From NCBI GenBank assembly GCA_029204225.1, contig CM055093.1, forward strand, positions 24,719,912-24,783,911: DNA of 64,000 nucleotides. The letters run 5' to 3'. This DNA comes from Diphasiastrum complanatum. Its lineage: Eukaryota > Streptophyta > Lycopodiopsida > Lycopodiales > Lycopodiaceae. Position 1 is the stretch's first letter. The number at the start of each line of letters is the position of its first letter. Shown one piece after another: positions 1-9,443 of the stretch. A program made the translations under genes and the position numbers. The notes beneath the pieces were generated by a model, which was given only the letters and a program-made list of their open reading frames with translations, did no database searches and was not told the DNA's origin.

Positions 1-129
1 CTTTTACAACCAAAACATAGGAGAGTTCCTAAATTTTGTTCTTGTTAGATATCAACAATCCACTTACGGAATTGTGATTTAACAACAAGGACCACACATG
101 GTTTACCATCTCATTGTGAGTCTTTTCTA

Positions 130-1000
130 AGCCTGATGGAATTCAAAATCTCAACAAACTTTTGTCATGGATTTGTCCCTTTGATACTTTCTCTAGATGG
201 CTTTGAAGGAAAAAAAAATGCTAAGATAAAAATCCTTTATCTAGAAGGAGATGTCATCTTATGGTGGGAGGTCCTAAAAGTCAATAATGAGAGACTACAA
301 TTGATTGCTATAGTTTTGAAGATCAATGATGAGCATGTCACTTGACTAGGAAAATAAATAAATAAATAAATCCTTTCTCTTCAACGAGGTGGACTTCACC
401 AATTCCAATGCTCAATCTTTTTTTTTTTAAACAAGTTCTAGAAGGTTTTACTTTAGATTTAGATTCTGAAAATCAAATTAGATGAAAACAAGTTAGAAAT
501 TACCAAGTTGGGCTAAGGGCCCAATCCATGTAGAAGTCGATACACTTATCTCAACCCTAAGTGACAAGAGGGCAAAGTAAGAAATCTTTTTTTTTTTCCA
601 AAGGTGCTCATAAGAACCATTTTGACCAAAAATAAATAAAAATAAGAACAACAAACTACCGAGAAAAAAATTTCTATGGAAAAGGGAAACATATTGCCGC
701 CTCATGCCCACAACTCATAAATTGAATAGACTAGAAGGAGTCATTTATAATTCCTATGTGATGGATTTTGTTTTCTTTGAAGTCTCAAGCCAAATCGTGA
801 TGGTTCTTTTTTGTTGAAAATACAACCATGTGTCTATCTATCTTCACAATGGTAGCACCCATAACTTCATATCTCCTTATATGGCTAAGTCTCTCCAACT
901 TGACCTCACGCCTTGCACTCTACAAGTCGAGGGTCAATGTAAAAAAGGAGAGATCACTTATTAGAAAATCTATGAAGTAAGAGTGCATATCCTAACCTTC
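130..1000 (+). pseudogene. Ty3/gypsy-type gag and protease remnant
   Basis: Two short coding relics lie in the same direction. At about 136-345 a frame reads like a gypsy Gag core, including the stretch YLEGDVILWWE, which matches the familiar pattern of a hydrophobic run followed by WW. At 836-940 another frame reads HNGSTHNFISPYMAKSLQL, which is recognisable as the retropepsin active-site region (normally DSGSTHNFI). The catalytic Asp is replaced here by His (codon at 845). Stops and shifts separate the two pieces, and no reverse transcriptase is visible. This is a dead element fragment; its ends cannot be placed. Confidence 0.5.
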
Positions 1001-1047
1001 TTTCTTATACTTTTAAGAAAAAAATATTTGTATGTTAATCCAAAAAA

Positions 1048-1265
1048 GAGAGGCTCTTGGTACCAACACCTCCTAAAACATTGTTCCAAATTTGTAGAGG
1101 CTAGAGGCTCCTTGTTCCAACATGTCATGAAATATTGTCCAAAATGCTAGGAGGCTGCAAGATGTCCAAAGGTTCTTAATTCCAACATGTTTTAAATCAT
1201 GGCTCCAAATGCCCAGAGGCTACAGCATGTCTAGAGGCTCTTGTTCCAACATATTTTTTAAACAT
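1048..1265. repeat. Diverged tandem repeat, about four copies
   Basis: The phrase AGAGGCTCTTGTTCCAACAT recurs in diverged form starting near 1048, 1103, 1168 and 1232, giving periods of about 55-65 bases. Each unit also carries a version of CCAAATGC..AGAGGCT. It lies downstream of the gypsy protease relic and has no coding potential. Confidence 0.6.
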
Positions 1266-2087
1266 GGTTTTCATTCAATAAATTTTTAGGTACTTTTTAA
1301 AGCACATGTCACATGCCATTTGAATTAGAGGAACTCACAAAGCTAAAAGGGCCATTTCAAAAGATACTTTTTTTTTTCTATTAAATTTCTATATCCACAC
1401 ATAAACTCCAAAAATGTGAACATCGAGTATGTTTAAAAAGCATGTTATTGGTTGTAAAATTGAACATAGTCAAAATGACTAACTAGGCACAAACTCCAAC
1501 ACCATGACATTCTTTATAAGCCCCTTTTTAAGTTGAAAATTTCTCTATTTAAGAGTTTAGTTCTTCCAAGTACATGAAGTTTCACATGGTCTTGAATGCC
1601 TAAAGGTCCCATACATGTCCAATTTACCTATCAAAGATACACAATTATGAGAGTCTTAAGTCCTAAAAAATGAAACTAATGCCTTAATTTTCTGAATGCA
1701 TAGGCAACTCAATTGCATTGTATTGCGCCCATCTTCATTGCCTAGCAAGTTGAGTTGTCATTGGTAACTCAAGACATATGGGCCAATTGAAAACAAGGAA
1801 GACCAATGGGTAAATAATGAAGCATATTTATCTAAATACTTAAGAGACTTGTCTATAGAACATAAGAGACAAGTGGTCCATGTTTATACATTGACTTGAG
1901 TTGCTAGGGCATGCATGGGAGGTGGAATAAAGGCATTGGGCAAATCCACCTAATATCCATACATGGAGATTATGAGGAACGGATATTTTACAAGAACCAA
2001 ACATTTGTCATCACGGTTTAGGGTCATTAAAGACTAGTAGTCTCATTATTGTCTTTCACACTTCTCTCGTCTATTATCCATTACATA

Positions 2088-2175
2088 GTATGATACGTAA
2101 CACTATGTTTATATGAATCACCTCCTTTTTTGTATGATACGTAACACTATATTTATATGAATCACCTCCTTTTTG
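2088..2175. repeat. 44-bp tandem duplication
   Basis: Two adjacent copies (2088-2131 and 2132-2175) of a 44-base unit that starts GTATGATACGTAACACTAT and ends in a T-rich run. They differ by about one base, so the duplication is recent. Confidence 0.85.
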
Positions 2176-2466
2176 TGAGGCATACGACAACATACCGTGG
2201 GCTTGGGACTTGGCCCCACGTACACAACTGCATTATTTGTTATGTTTTGGCTAGGCAGGCCAAGTCTCCCAAGCAATTATGGGCACTATGCCCACAATGC
2301 CATGTAGTCTAAAGAGATAGAGGTGTTTATGTTTAGGCCCTAGAGAAAGAGCTTTTTTTTGTTTTGAGACACACTAGGGTGGTAGATTGAGGGTTTATCA
2401 AAGCAAGGAAGTTTGATAGTGCACCACCACATAGCATATTGCAGTGTTTGAACTTGGGTGGTCGAT

Positions 2467-3690
2467 TGTTGTAAAGTTACCTTTACAAGCTTTACTTCTG
2501 GCGCCATTGGCACCAGCATTGTCCCCGACGCCAACAACGCCCCTGCTGCTCCTGGGGCCACTGTGACCAGAATCCAGCCGGCGCCAAGTTCCTATGGCTG
2601 AAAATCTTTGATCGGTTCTAGCGAAGTCCAAAGAGCTCAGATCGATGTGCAATCACCTCACACGATCTAGGCATGATTAAAGGAAGCCTGGGGATCAATA
2701 AAATCTAGAGAGAGAAAATGACTTTCTAGAGAGAGAAAACGTGCTTTACCAGCCTGGGTAGAGTACTTGGTATGAGGGGAGGTGGCGAATCCCACCAATA
2801 CTATAGGGGAGTGCGGGTTGCGACTCAGGACGAGCTCCAACCAAGTCTTAGCCTCCCTGGCTGGAATGTTGTCTTAGAACTCGCCTTGGCATAACAGCGC
2901 CCCGGACTAGGGTCGGTCACACACTTGAAATGTAACCTTCTTAGATTTATCAATAAACTTTATCAATAAAGTTTATTGATAAAGTGGGATTTATCAATAA
3001 ACTGACTCTGATTACCTTCTGGGTTTCAGTGTTCGGTAAAAGCACCAATTGTAAGGCCGCTTCAAACTTTTTGATCTAGCACATAGCTTAGGGTCGTATC
3101 CCGGGACGCCAACGGTATGCCGTCGGGACCATTCAGTCCGTGGCGCCAACGGTATGCTGTTGGGACCATTTGGTCCAGGAACTGGTTGTCTCCATATCTG
3201 TCGCGGCTTGTGGTTCTGAGTGTTCCTTGCATGAACGTGAATGGGTTAAGCTCTTGGGAAACGGGCTCTAACCTGTCGGCTGAGTTGGATGGCTTGCTTG
3301 GGTGGAAGTTACCTGTTTATGGCTGTCCAATCTGGCGTGGCGCTAGGCTGGCTTCCAACGCTCGTGACGAAGCTTTCAGTTGGTTAAGTCTGATGTAAGT
3401 CAGACCACTTGCTTGGAATGGATGTTACTCATTTGTAACGAAGCTTCGAGTTGGTTAAGTTTGATGTATGTTGGGTGGCTTGCTTGGAGGAAAGTCACCC
3501 ACATTGGGACCCCCGATCTAGCATGGCACTAGGTTGGATCTCAATGTTGGTTTCTGAACTTCCAGTTGGTTAAGTCTGATCGTTGTTGGCGAGTTGGCTG
3601 CTTGTATGTCAAGTGGGTTTGGACGACAAGAGTTGATGGCTGGGAAGCTAAGTTGTGGGTCCCGGCTCCCTTTGGGATGCCTGTGCTACA
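2467..3690 (+). repeat. 5' LTR of the nested element
   Basis: This LTR is 1224 bp, beginning TGTTGT and ending GCTACA. It is about 130 bp longer than its partner at 5810-6902. The differences are a block near 3290-3375 that is missing from the partner, an expansion of GCGCC-rich sequence near 2500-2545, and extra copies of TTTATCAATAAA near 2950-3000. Confidence 0.88.
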
Positions 3691-5795
3691 TGTGGTATCA
3701 GAGCCAACTGACCGGTCAGCTATGCGGATCTCACGGAAATGGCCATTGTTTGGGGTTCATCAGGACAACTGTTGTGCAAGGTGCTACCCACAGTGTAAGC
3801 ACGGGTGCGTCCACGGTCGGGGTGGTCGGCAGAACGAGGGACTTGATGAGTCAAAGTGCTGCCCTTGAGGTGTAAGCACTGTCAGCTCCCGCGGTTCGGG
3901 CCTGGCGCTGTCTGCACGTAGGACAGATGAGGCAAAGTGCTGCCTAGGTAGGTGAAAGCACGGTCTGTGCCTTGTGGAGTGCGGGGTGACATATTCGAAA
4001 TGTACAGGTTAACCATTGATACAGAGATGCTACTCGAATTCGGGTGTAAAGCACGGGTGGTTAGCTGCCGGTGCGGGATAGCTGCCGATTGTTTAGCTAT
4101 AAGGGCTATCGACCAGAGTTGGTGGGGCGTGACTGAGGCAATGTGCTGCTTAATGGTGAAAGCACGGATAGTTAAATGGGTGTTCCCTATGGGCTGATTA
4201 TGTGATCGATCTGTATGGACGTGGCCAGGCAAAGGTCCTTTGGTAGGGCTATCTCAAAGGGGGACCTTGTCTTTGTTACATGTTAGTATACCTGCCTGAA
4301 TGTCTTACTTGCATGTATTCGTGGTGAGTCTTAGTACTCGTGCTTTGCCTGGTTTGCATGATTGTTTGTGATACAAGGAGCTGATGGCTCAAGAAGGAAC
4401 CTTTATTTTGAAGGCTGACACCATCAAACAAAGATGACTACAGAATCTGGGGGTGGATTCGCAGTTCGAGTACTCACACGTGAACGACAACGAAACGACT
4501 GGATGTTTGCAAAGGATGGATGGCTAGCCTGTTTCTTGGGTTAGTTTCATTTGCGACGACGCCCACCAGATGCAAGTAGGAAGTCAAAAAGTTGGAAAGA
4601 GCAATTTCAAGGGAGATCTTCTATGGAGCAATTGGTCTTCATTTGGGATGGTTACCTTCGGAACTGAAACTCATTGAGCATGGGTGATATCCAGTATCAG
4701 TTGGGTTTTTCCTCAAAGGGGGAAAAAGACTAGGATCCTCTTCAGAGATTGGCAACAAGTTGGATCAAGCCATAATCCTAGCAGATGGGAAGCAAAGTGT
4801 TGGAAAGGCTTTTTGTCTGAGAACTCTACTCTAAGTCCAGTCAGCTGTTTTTATAAGTGGAGGGGAACTATCACATACACCTCTCTCTTGGGGCAAATTT
4901 TGAATGAAAGTTGATCAAAATGGAGGCAAATTCAAGGTGACCTAGCCATACTCACACGAGGAGACTGGCAAACTTTGGACCTAATAAGTTGACAAGTTTT
5001 TGTTGTGGAAAGGAAAGCTTGTTATAGGCTTTCTCTGGACCAGCAATGATGAGGAGACATAATGAGTACGCTGACTTGTGTTACGTGTAAAGCTGCTGAT
5101 CAATGAAGGAACTGTGAAAGTTGAGTCTTGCGCGAGAGACTTGGTACTTCAAACGGACGCTGAGGGACAGTTCGTACTGAAATCGAACTAGTGCAAACTC
5201 TGGGTGCATGTGTCTGATTCAAAGAGAACTACTTGAAGCCAAGCTAGATGTACACTTCTTGTTTTGACTGTGAGGCAACTGACCAGTGATGGAATTGTGA
5301 AAGTCAAGTTTTGCGCAACGGACATGGTGCTTCAAACAAACACGAAGAGATAGTTTGTATGCGGATCAAACTGGTGTGACCCCTTGGCTCTCCACGAGAT
5401 CAATGGTTACATTTGGGCTGATTCAAAGACAACTACTTCAAGCTAAGTGAGAGGTGCATTGCGGAGTAATCAATCTTTGCCTACCTTAAAGAGCCAAGAA
5501 GGAAAAGTATCAAGATCAGGCTGGGACAAGGAGAGAAATTTAGGTTTCATAAGGTTCTTGGGTTTTATGTAAGCGATATAAAATCTACGCTTTTCCTAGA
5601 CAAAGTGATATTTTCAAGTTTTGTAATTTTTCAGGACAAAGAACTGAGCTTCCGACATGTGGTGTGCCAGCTTCAATGTTAATAAAAGTGGCCAGTAAAT
5701 TGAGTATTGTGCCAAGTAGATCAAATGTATAGTTAATTTTAATTGGGAGGCAACTTTACTTTAATCTGACATCTGATGATGACATCAGATTTTAT
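3691..5795. other. Non-coding interior of the nested LTR element
   Basis: No gag, protease, integrase or reverse transcriptase motif is visible in any frame. Two internal repeat families exist. Five GTGCT...AGCAC stem-like blocks run from about 3779 to 4170. A roughly 185-base direct duplication covers about 5090-5270 and 5280-5460, seen through paired phrases such as TCAATGAAGGAACTGTGAAAG and CCAGTGATGGAATTGTGAAAG. Confidence 0.7.
3693..3706 (+). other. Primer-binding site, initiator tRNA-Met type
   Basis: TGGTATCAGAGCCA follows the 5' LTR after a 2-base spacer. This is the standard plant LTR-retrotransposon primer site. Confidence 0.9.
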
Positions 5796-5809
5796 AAAGG
5801 TGGGGTGGA
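5796..5809 (+). other. Polypurine tract
   Basis: AAAGGTGGGGTGGA lies immediately 5' of the right LTR, where plus-strand priming would start. Confidence 0.75.
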
Positions 5810-6902
5810 TGTTGTAAAGTTACATTTACAAGCTTTACTTCTGGCGCCAGCAGCGCCCCTGCTGCTCCCGGCGCCACTGTGACCAGAATCCAGCCGGCGC
5901 CAAGTTCCTATGGCTGAAAATCTTTGATCGGTTCTAGCGAAGTCCAGAGAGCTCAGATCGATGTGCAATCACCTCACACGATCTTGGCATGATTAAAGGA
6001 AGCCTGGGGATCAATAAATCTTAGAGAGAGAAAATGACTTTCTAGAGAGAGAAAACGTGCTTTATCAGCCTGGGTAGAGTACTTGGTATGAGGGGAGGTG
6101 GCGAATCCCACCAATACTATAGGGGAGTGCGGGTTGCGACTCAGAGCGAGCTCCAACCAAGTCTCAGCCTCCCTGGCTGGAATGTTGTCCTGACACTCGC
6201 CTTGGCATGCCAGCGCCCCGGAGACTAGGGTCGGTCACAAACTTGAAATGTAACCTTCTCAGATTTATCAATAAAGTGGGATTTTTCTCAAACTGACTCT
6301 GATTACCTTCTGGGTTTCAGTGTTCGGTAAAAGCGCCAGTTGTAAGGCCGTTTCAAACTTTTTGATCTGGCACATAGCTGAGGGTCGTATCCCGAGACGC
6401 CAGCGGTATGCCGTCGGGACCATTCGGTCCGTGGCGCCAGCGGTATGCTGTCGGGACCATTTGGTCCAGGAACTGGTTGTCTCCATATTTGTCGTGGCTT
6501 GTGGTTCTGAGTGTTCCTTGCATGAACGTGAATGGGTTAAGCTCTTGGGGAACGGGCTCTAACCTGTCGGCTGAGTTGGATGGCTTTTCAGTTGGTTAAG
6601 TCTGATGTAAGTCAGACCACTTGCTTGGAATGGATGTTACTCATTTGTAACGAAGCTTCGAGTTGGTTAAGTTTGATGTATGTCGGGCGGCTTGCTTGGA
6701 GGGAAGTCACTCACATCGGGACCCCCGATCTGGCATGGCGCCAGGTTGGATCTCAGTGTTGGTTTCTAAACTTCCAGTTGGTTAAGTCTGATCATTGTTA
6801 GCGAGTTGGCTGCTTGTATGTCAAGTGGGTTTGGACGACAAGAGTTGATGGCTGGGAAGCTAAGTCGTGGTTCCTGACTCCCTTTGGGATGCCTGCGCTA
6901 CA
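5810..6902 (+). repeat. 3' LTR of the nested element
   Basis: This is a 1093-bp partner of the LTR at 2467-3690. The boundaries TGTTGTAAAG and GCTACA are conserved, and the stretch equivalent to 3290-3375 is deleted near 6583. Confidence 0.88.
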
Positions 6903-7446
6903 TCAATCTCACACCAAAAACCCTTACCACCACATCACACACCCGTATCTACATAGCATACACACACAAGAACCCTTGACCAATGACCACCACATAGCAT
7001 ATCACAAGGTTTGAACTTGCGTGGTCAATCTCACACCAAGACCCCATCATGCAACCATATCTACATAGCATACACAGAGAGGAACCCTGAACACCACATA
7101 GCATATTAAGTGTTCAATGTGTAAATGCCTATAAAAGCATCTTGGTTTCCCTTGGGGGGCTTGATGATGAGAGTAACCATGGTGAGGCTGACCTTAATGG
7201 TTGCATGAGGTAAATATGAGGTAGGTTTAGAACAAGCTACTAGCATTTTTGTGAACTTATTTCAAGAAAGGGTCTCAGGTTCGTGTGTGTATGCTACGTA
7301 GATATGGGTGTGTGATGTGTTGGTTTGACCACCCAAGTTGAAACCTCGCTCCCTCACACGTGGCCGGTGTTTGAGAAAAAAGAACTATGCTTTGTAAATT
7401 CTTTGATGTGGGATTGAGCACCCAAGTGTAAACCACCCTAGTGACA

Positions 7447-8138
7447 AATGACCAATATGCCATTGTACGTGTTCTTCCAAACACACAGAAATAAATTTTT
7501 TTGGCCATGTTCCTCCGAATGAAAAGCACGTGCCCCTCTCCAAAATAAATATAATACTTGTTTACGATCGTGCATGAAAAACTGCAAGGTCGAGACACCC
7601 GCGGGTCCCGCAAAATTCACAAGTTGTTAGGTAGGAGTGGGTCCTCCAATAGTACTATTATTATTATCACTTGAATAGTTGAGGGGGACAGAGCATATGC
7701 ATACATACATAGAATGAGGTACATACATACATGGGGTGGTGTTTTAGTAATAAATGTGAGGCCTGCAGGGCAGGCGGAAGCAGAGGGAGGAGTATTTTGT
7801 TAGTTTAATATGGGCCAATGAAAATCCTTTGTATATTTGGATTCTGGAAAGGGACAGCCACAAACAAGGAGCGAGGGTGGACGATGGATTGATTCACGAA
7901 GATCAGATCCTCGTCGTCGGAGGAGGAGATGGAGATGGCGGCGGAGCAGGAATCAGGAATGACGATGGCAATGGCGAGGAATTGATACCAATCACTCCAC
8001 ACCATTTTGTGTCGTTGAAGAGGCAAAAAGGAAAAATCCGCCCCACCCTGGAAGTCTTTGACCCACCCTTGATAATAAATCCCAATCAGCAGAGCGGAAA
8101 AGTGAGGGAGCGTGAGGATTTGAGGAGACGGAAGAGAG
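7447..8138. other. Intergenic sequence right of the CACTA element
   Basis: No convincing gene was found. There is a short CATA-rich stretch near 7696-7732 and a GA/GGC-rich patch near 7910-7960. Open frames exist on both strands at 7805-8293, but none has a recognisable motif, and they overlap each other. Confidence 0.5.
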
Positions 8139-8237
8139 ATGATCGCGGCTGCAGCTCGCCGCACGCCTATAGATCCTGAGATGGTGTTTCCCTTTGAGCC
8201 CTGGGAGGTCAAAATGTGGCAGGAAGAGACGGGGCAG
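8139..8237 (+). CDS. Possible first exon of an unrecognised small gene
   Basis: An ATG at 8139 opens 33 codons without a stop, rich in Ala, Arg, Pro, Phe and Trp (including PFEPWEVKMWQEETGQ). The frame ends at CAG followed by GTATGC, a plausible splice donor at 8238. No downstream exon is evident before the repeats at 8470, and I do not recognise the peptide. It could equally be chance coding in a GC-rich patch upstream of nitrate reductase. Confidence 0.18.
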
Positions 8238-8469
8238 GTATGCTGTGCTTTGAGCATGGCGAAGGGGCAAGCTTTAAAATACAATCGGGTCAATTCATGG
8301 TATCACACGCCGTAGAAGAAGAGCCACCGGTCCAGGCCGTCCAGACACAACAGCAGCCTAGATTTTGGAAAGCTGTTATAAGGTACGGCTGTGTGCGGCT
8401 GCTCTAGGGTGATGAGCCGTGGAAGGTTGAAGAAAGCGAGGCGTCTACCTAGTTAGAAATTGTTGTTCC

Positions 8470-8910
8470 CCTCAATCATCATCGTAATTTTGGACTATCC
8501 GTATTTTGCATCGTACTTTTTAGGCTTTATGTGTTCATTTTTTAGACTATATGTTGATTATCGGCGTTTTACCCAAAGGGGTTGGCCTACTAACCAACTT
8601 GGCATCCAAAGTTTCTTTTGATCCCAAGTTCGAGGCTCCATTGTCCTGGTTGCTTACTTGGCATCCAAAGTTTCTTTTATCCCAAGTTCGAGGCTCTTTC
8701 CAAAGGAGAAGCATTATCGGGGTTTTGCATCGTAACTTCAATGGCTGTCTATCTATTATGCGCGTTTCGTAATTTTGAGAGTTTATCGTCTTTTATCTGC
8801 GCTTTGCATCGTAATTATTAGACCTATCTGTCCATTGAGTGTGTTTTGCATCCTAGTCTTTAGAGCGTTCTGTCAATTATGAGCATTTTGCATCCTTTCT
8901 TCTGCTCATT
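8470..8910. repeat. Diverged tandem repeats upstream of nitrate reductase
   Basis: The phrase TTTTGCATCGTAATTTTAG, often preceded by a version of TCTATCTATTATGCG, recurs about seven times between 8479 and 8905 at roughly 45-60 base spacing. Two near-identical copies of ACTTGGCATCCAAAGTTTC followed by CCAAGTTCGAGGCTC sit inside at about 8597 and 8655. The array lies 0.5-1 kb before the nitrate reductase start codon, in its likely promoter. Confidence 0.7.
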
Positions 8911-9045
8911 TCTTCTTTCAGCCGAAGCTTTCACCTCCCTTTAATCTCATATACGGTATTTCTTGTGATTTTAAAGATACGGTAGAGCTTGATACCGTAT
9001 GCCTTTTGTTTTGAGGTTTCTACTGGCACGTCCTGAAGCACCGCA

Positions 9046-9053
9046 TATAAATC
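9046..9053 (+). promoter_or_regulatory. Candidate TATA box for nitrate reductase
   Basis: CATATAAATC near 9045 is the best TATA-like string in the 500 bases before the coding start. Transcription from here would give a leader of about 360-380 nt. That leader contains at least one upstream ATG (9063), opening a frame of about 82 codons. There is no experimental or comparative support. Confidence 0.3.
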
Positions 9054-9443
9054 AAGGTGATCATGGAATCGCTGCAGTTGCTTCGAATCCAAATACTTAC
9101 CCTTTCTGCACTTTATTTAGAGATCAGGAATTTCTGCCTCTTATGCTGCGTCAATATTTTATTCTTGCTGCAAATCAGCCTTTCCCGTCCAAACTCTAGG
9201 TCGTCACCTGGAGCCTTTGCTTGTAGAGTTAATCCGAAATCAGAAGATTTGCCATCCGTAGTTCATGTCTGTCCAACCATGCTTGACAGTGCAGTGTATT
9301 TCTCAGCTTAAAAATGACTTGCTGCGGGCGGTCTTTATTTTCTGAATGGCAATCCCGTCCTTATCATAGTTGATCAAACGTATTTCAATAATTTCTCACT
9401 AGAAGTGTGTGTCTCTAGATGGCCGTGACATAAGATAGATGCG

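Larger units (their letters stand above)
2467..6902 (+). mobile_element. Non-coding LTR retrotransposon (LARD-like) nested in the CACTA element
   Basis: Direct LTRs (2467-3690 and 5810-6902) begin TGTTGTAAAG and end GCTACA. Two bases after the left LTR is TGGTATCAGAGCCA, complementary to the 3' end of plant initiator tRNA-Met. A purine tract precedes the right LTR. Flanks are TCGAT (2462-2466) and TCAAT (6903-6907), a 5-bp duplication with one change. The 2.1-kb interior has no gag or pol, so the element is non-autonomous. An intact tandem copy of the target (7010-7045) shows what the site looked like before insertion. Confidence 0.88.
2372..7443. mobile_element. Non-autonomous CACTA-type DNA transposon, split by an LTR element
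   Basis: The left end reads CACTAGGGTGGT (2372-2383). The right end is its exact reverse complement (7432-7443). The three bases outside each end are ACA (2369-2371 and 7444-7446), the 3-bp duplication expected for CACTA (En/Spm) elements. Just inside both ends are subterminal repeats in both orientations, built on a core like ACTTGGGTGGTCAAT, near 2448, 7013, 7326 and 7411. Removing the nested LTR element and its target duplicate leaves only about 630 bp, with no transposase, so this is a MITE-sized derivative that must have been moved in trans. The TIR and duplication are seen directly; the family assignment is from established CACTA features. Confidence 0.72.

Noticed and set aside
3693-3706. 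tRNA-Met gene suggested by TGGTATCAGAGCCA
   Set aside because: Only the 3' acceptor complement is present, directly after an LTR; it is a primer-binding site, as at 32313, 46951-46962 and 60130.
3117-4232. Several 80-116 codon frames on both strands
   Set aside because: They overlap each other inside LTR and primer-site sequence, and no protein motif is present.
7805-8293. 162-codon minus-strand frame
   Set aside because: No recognisable motif, opposed by an overlapping + frame, and the GC-rich patch explains the openness.
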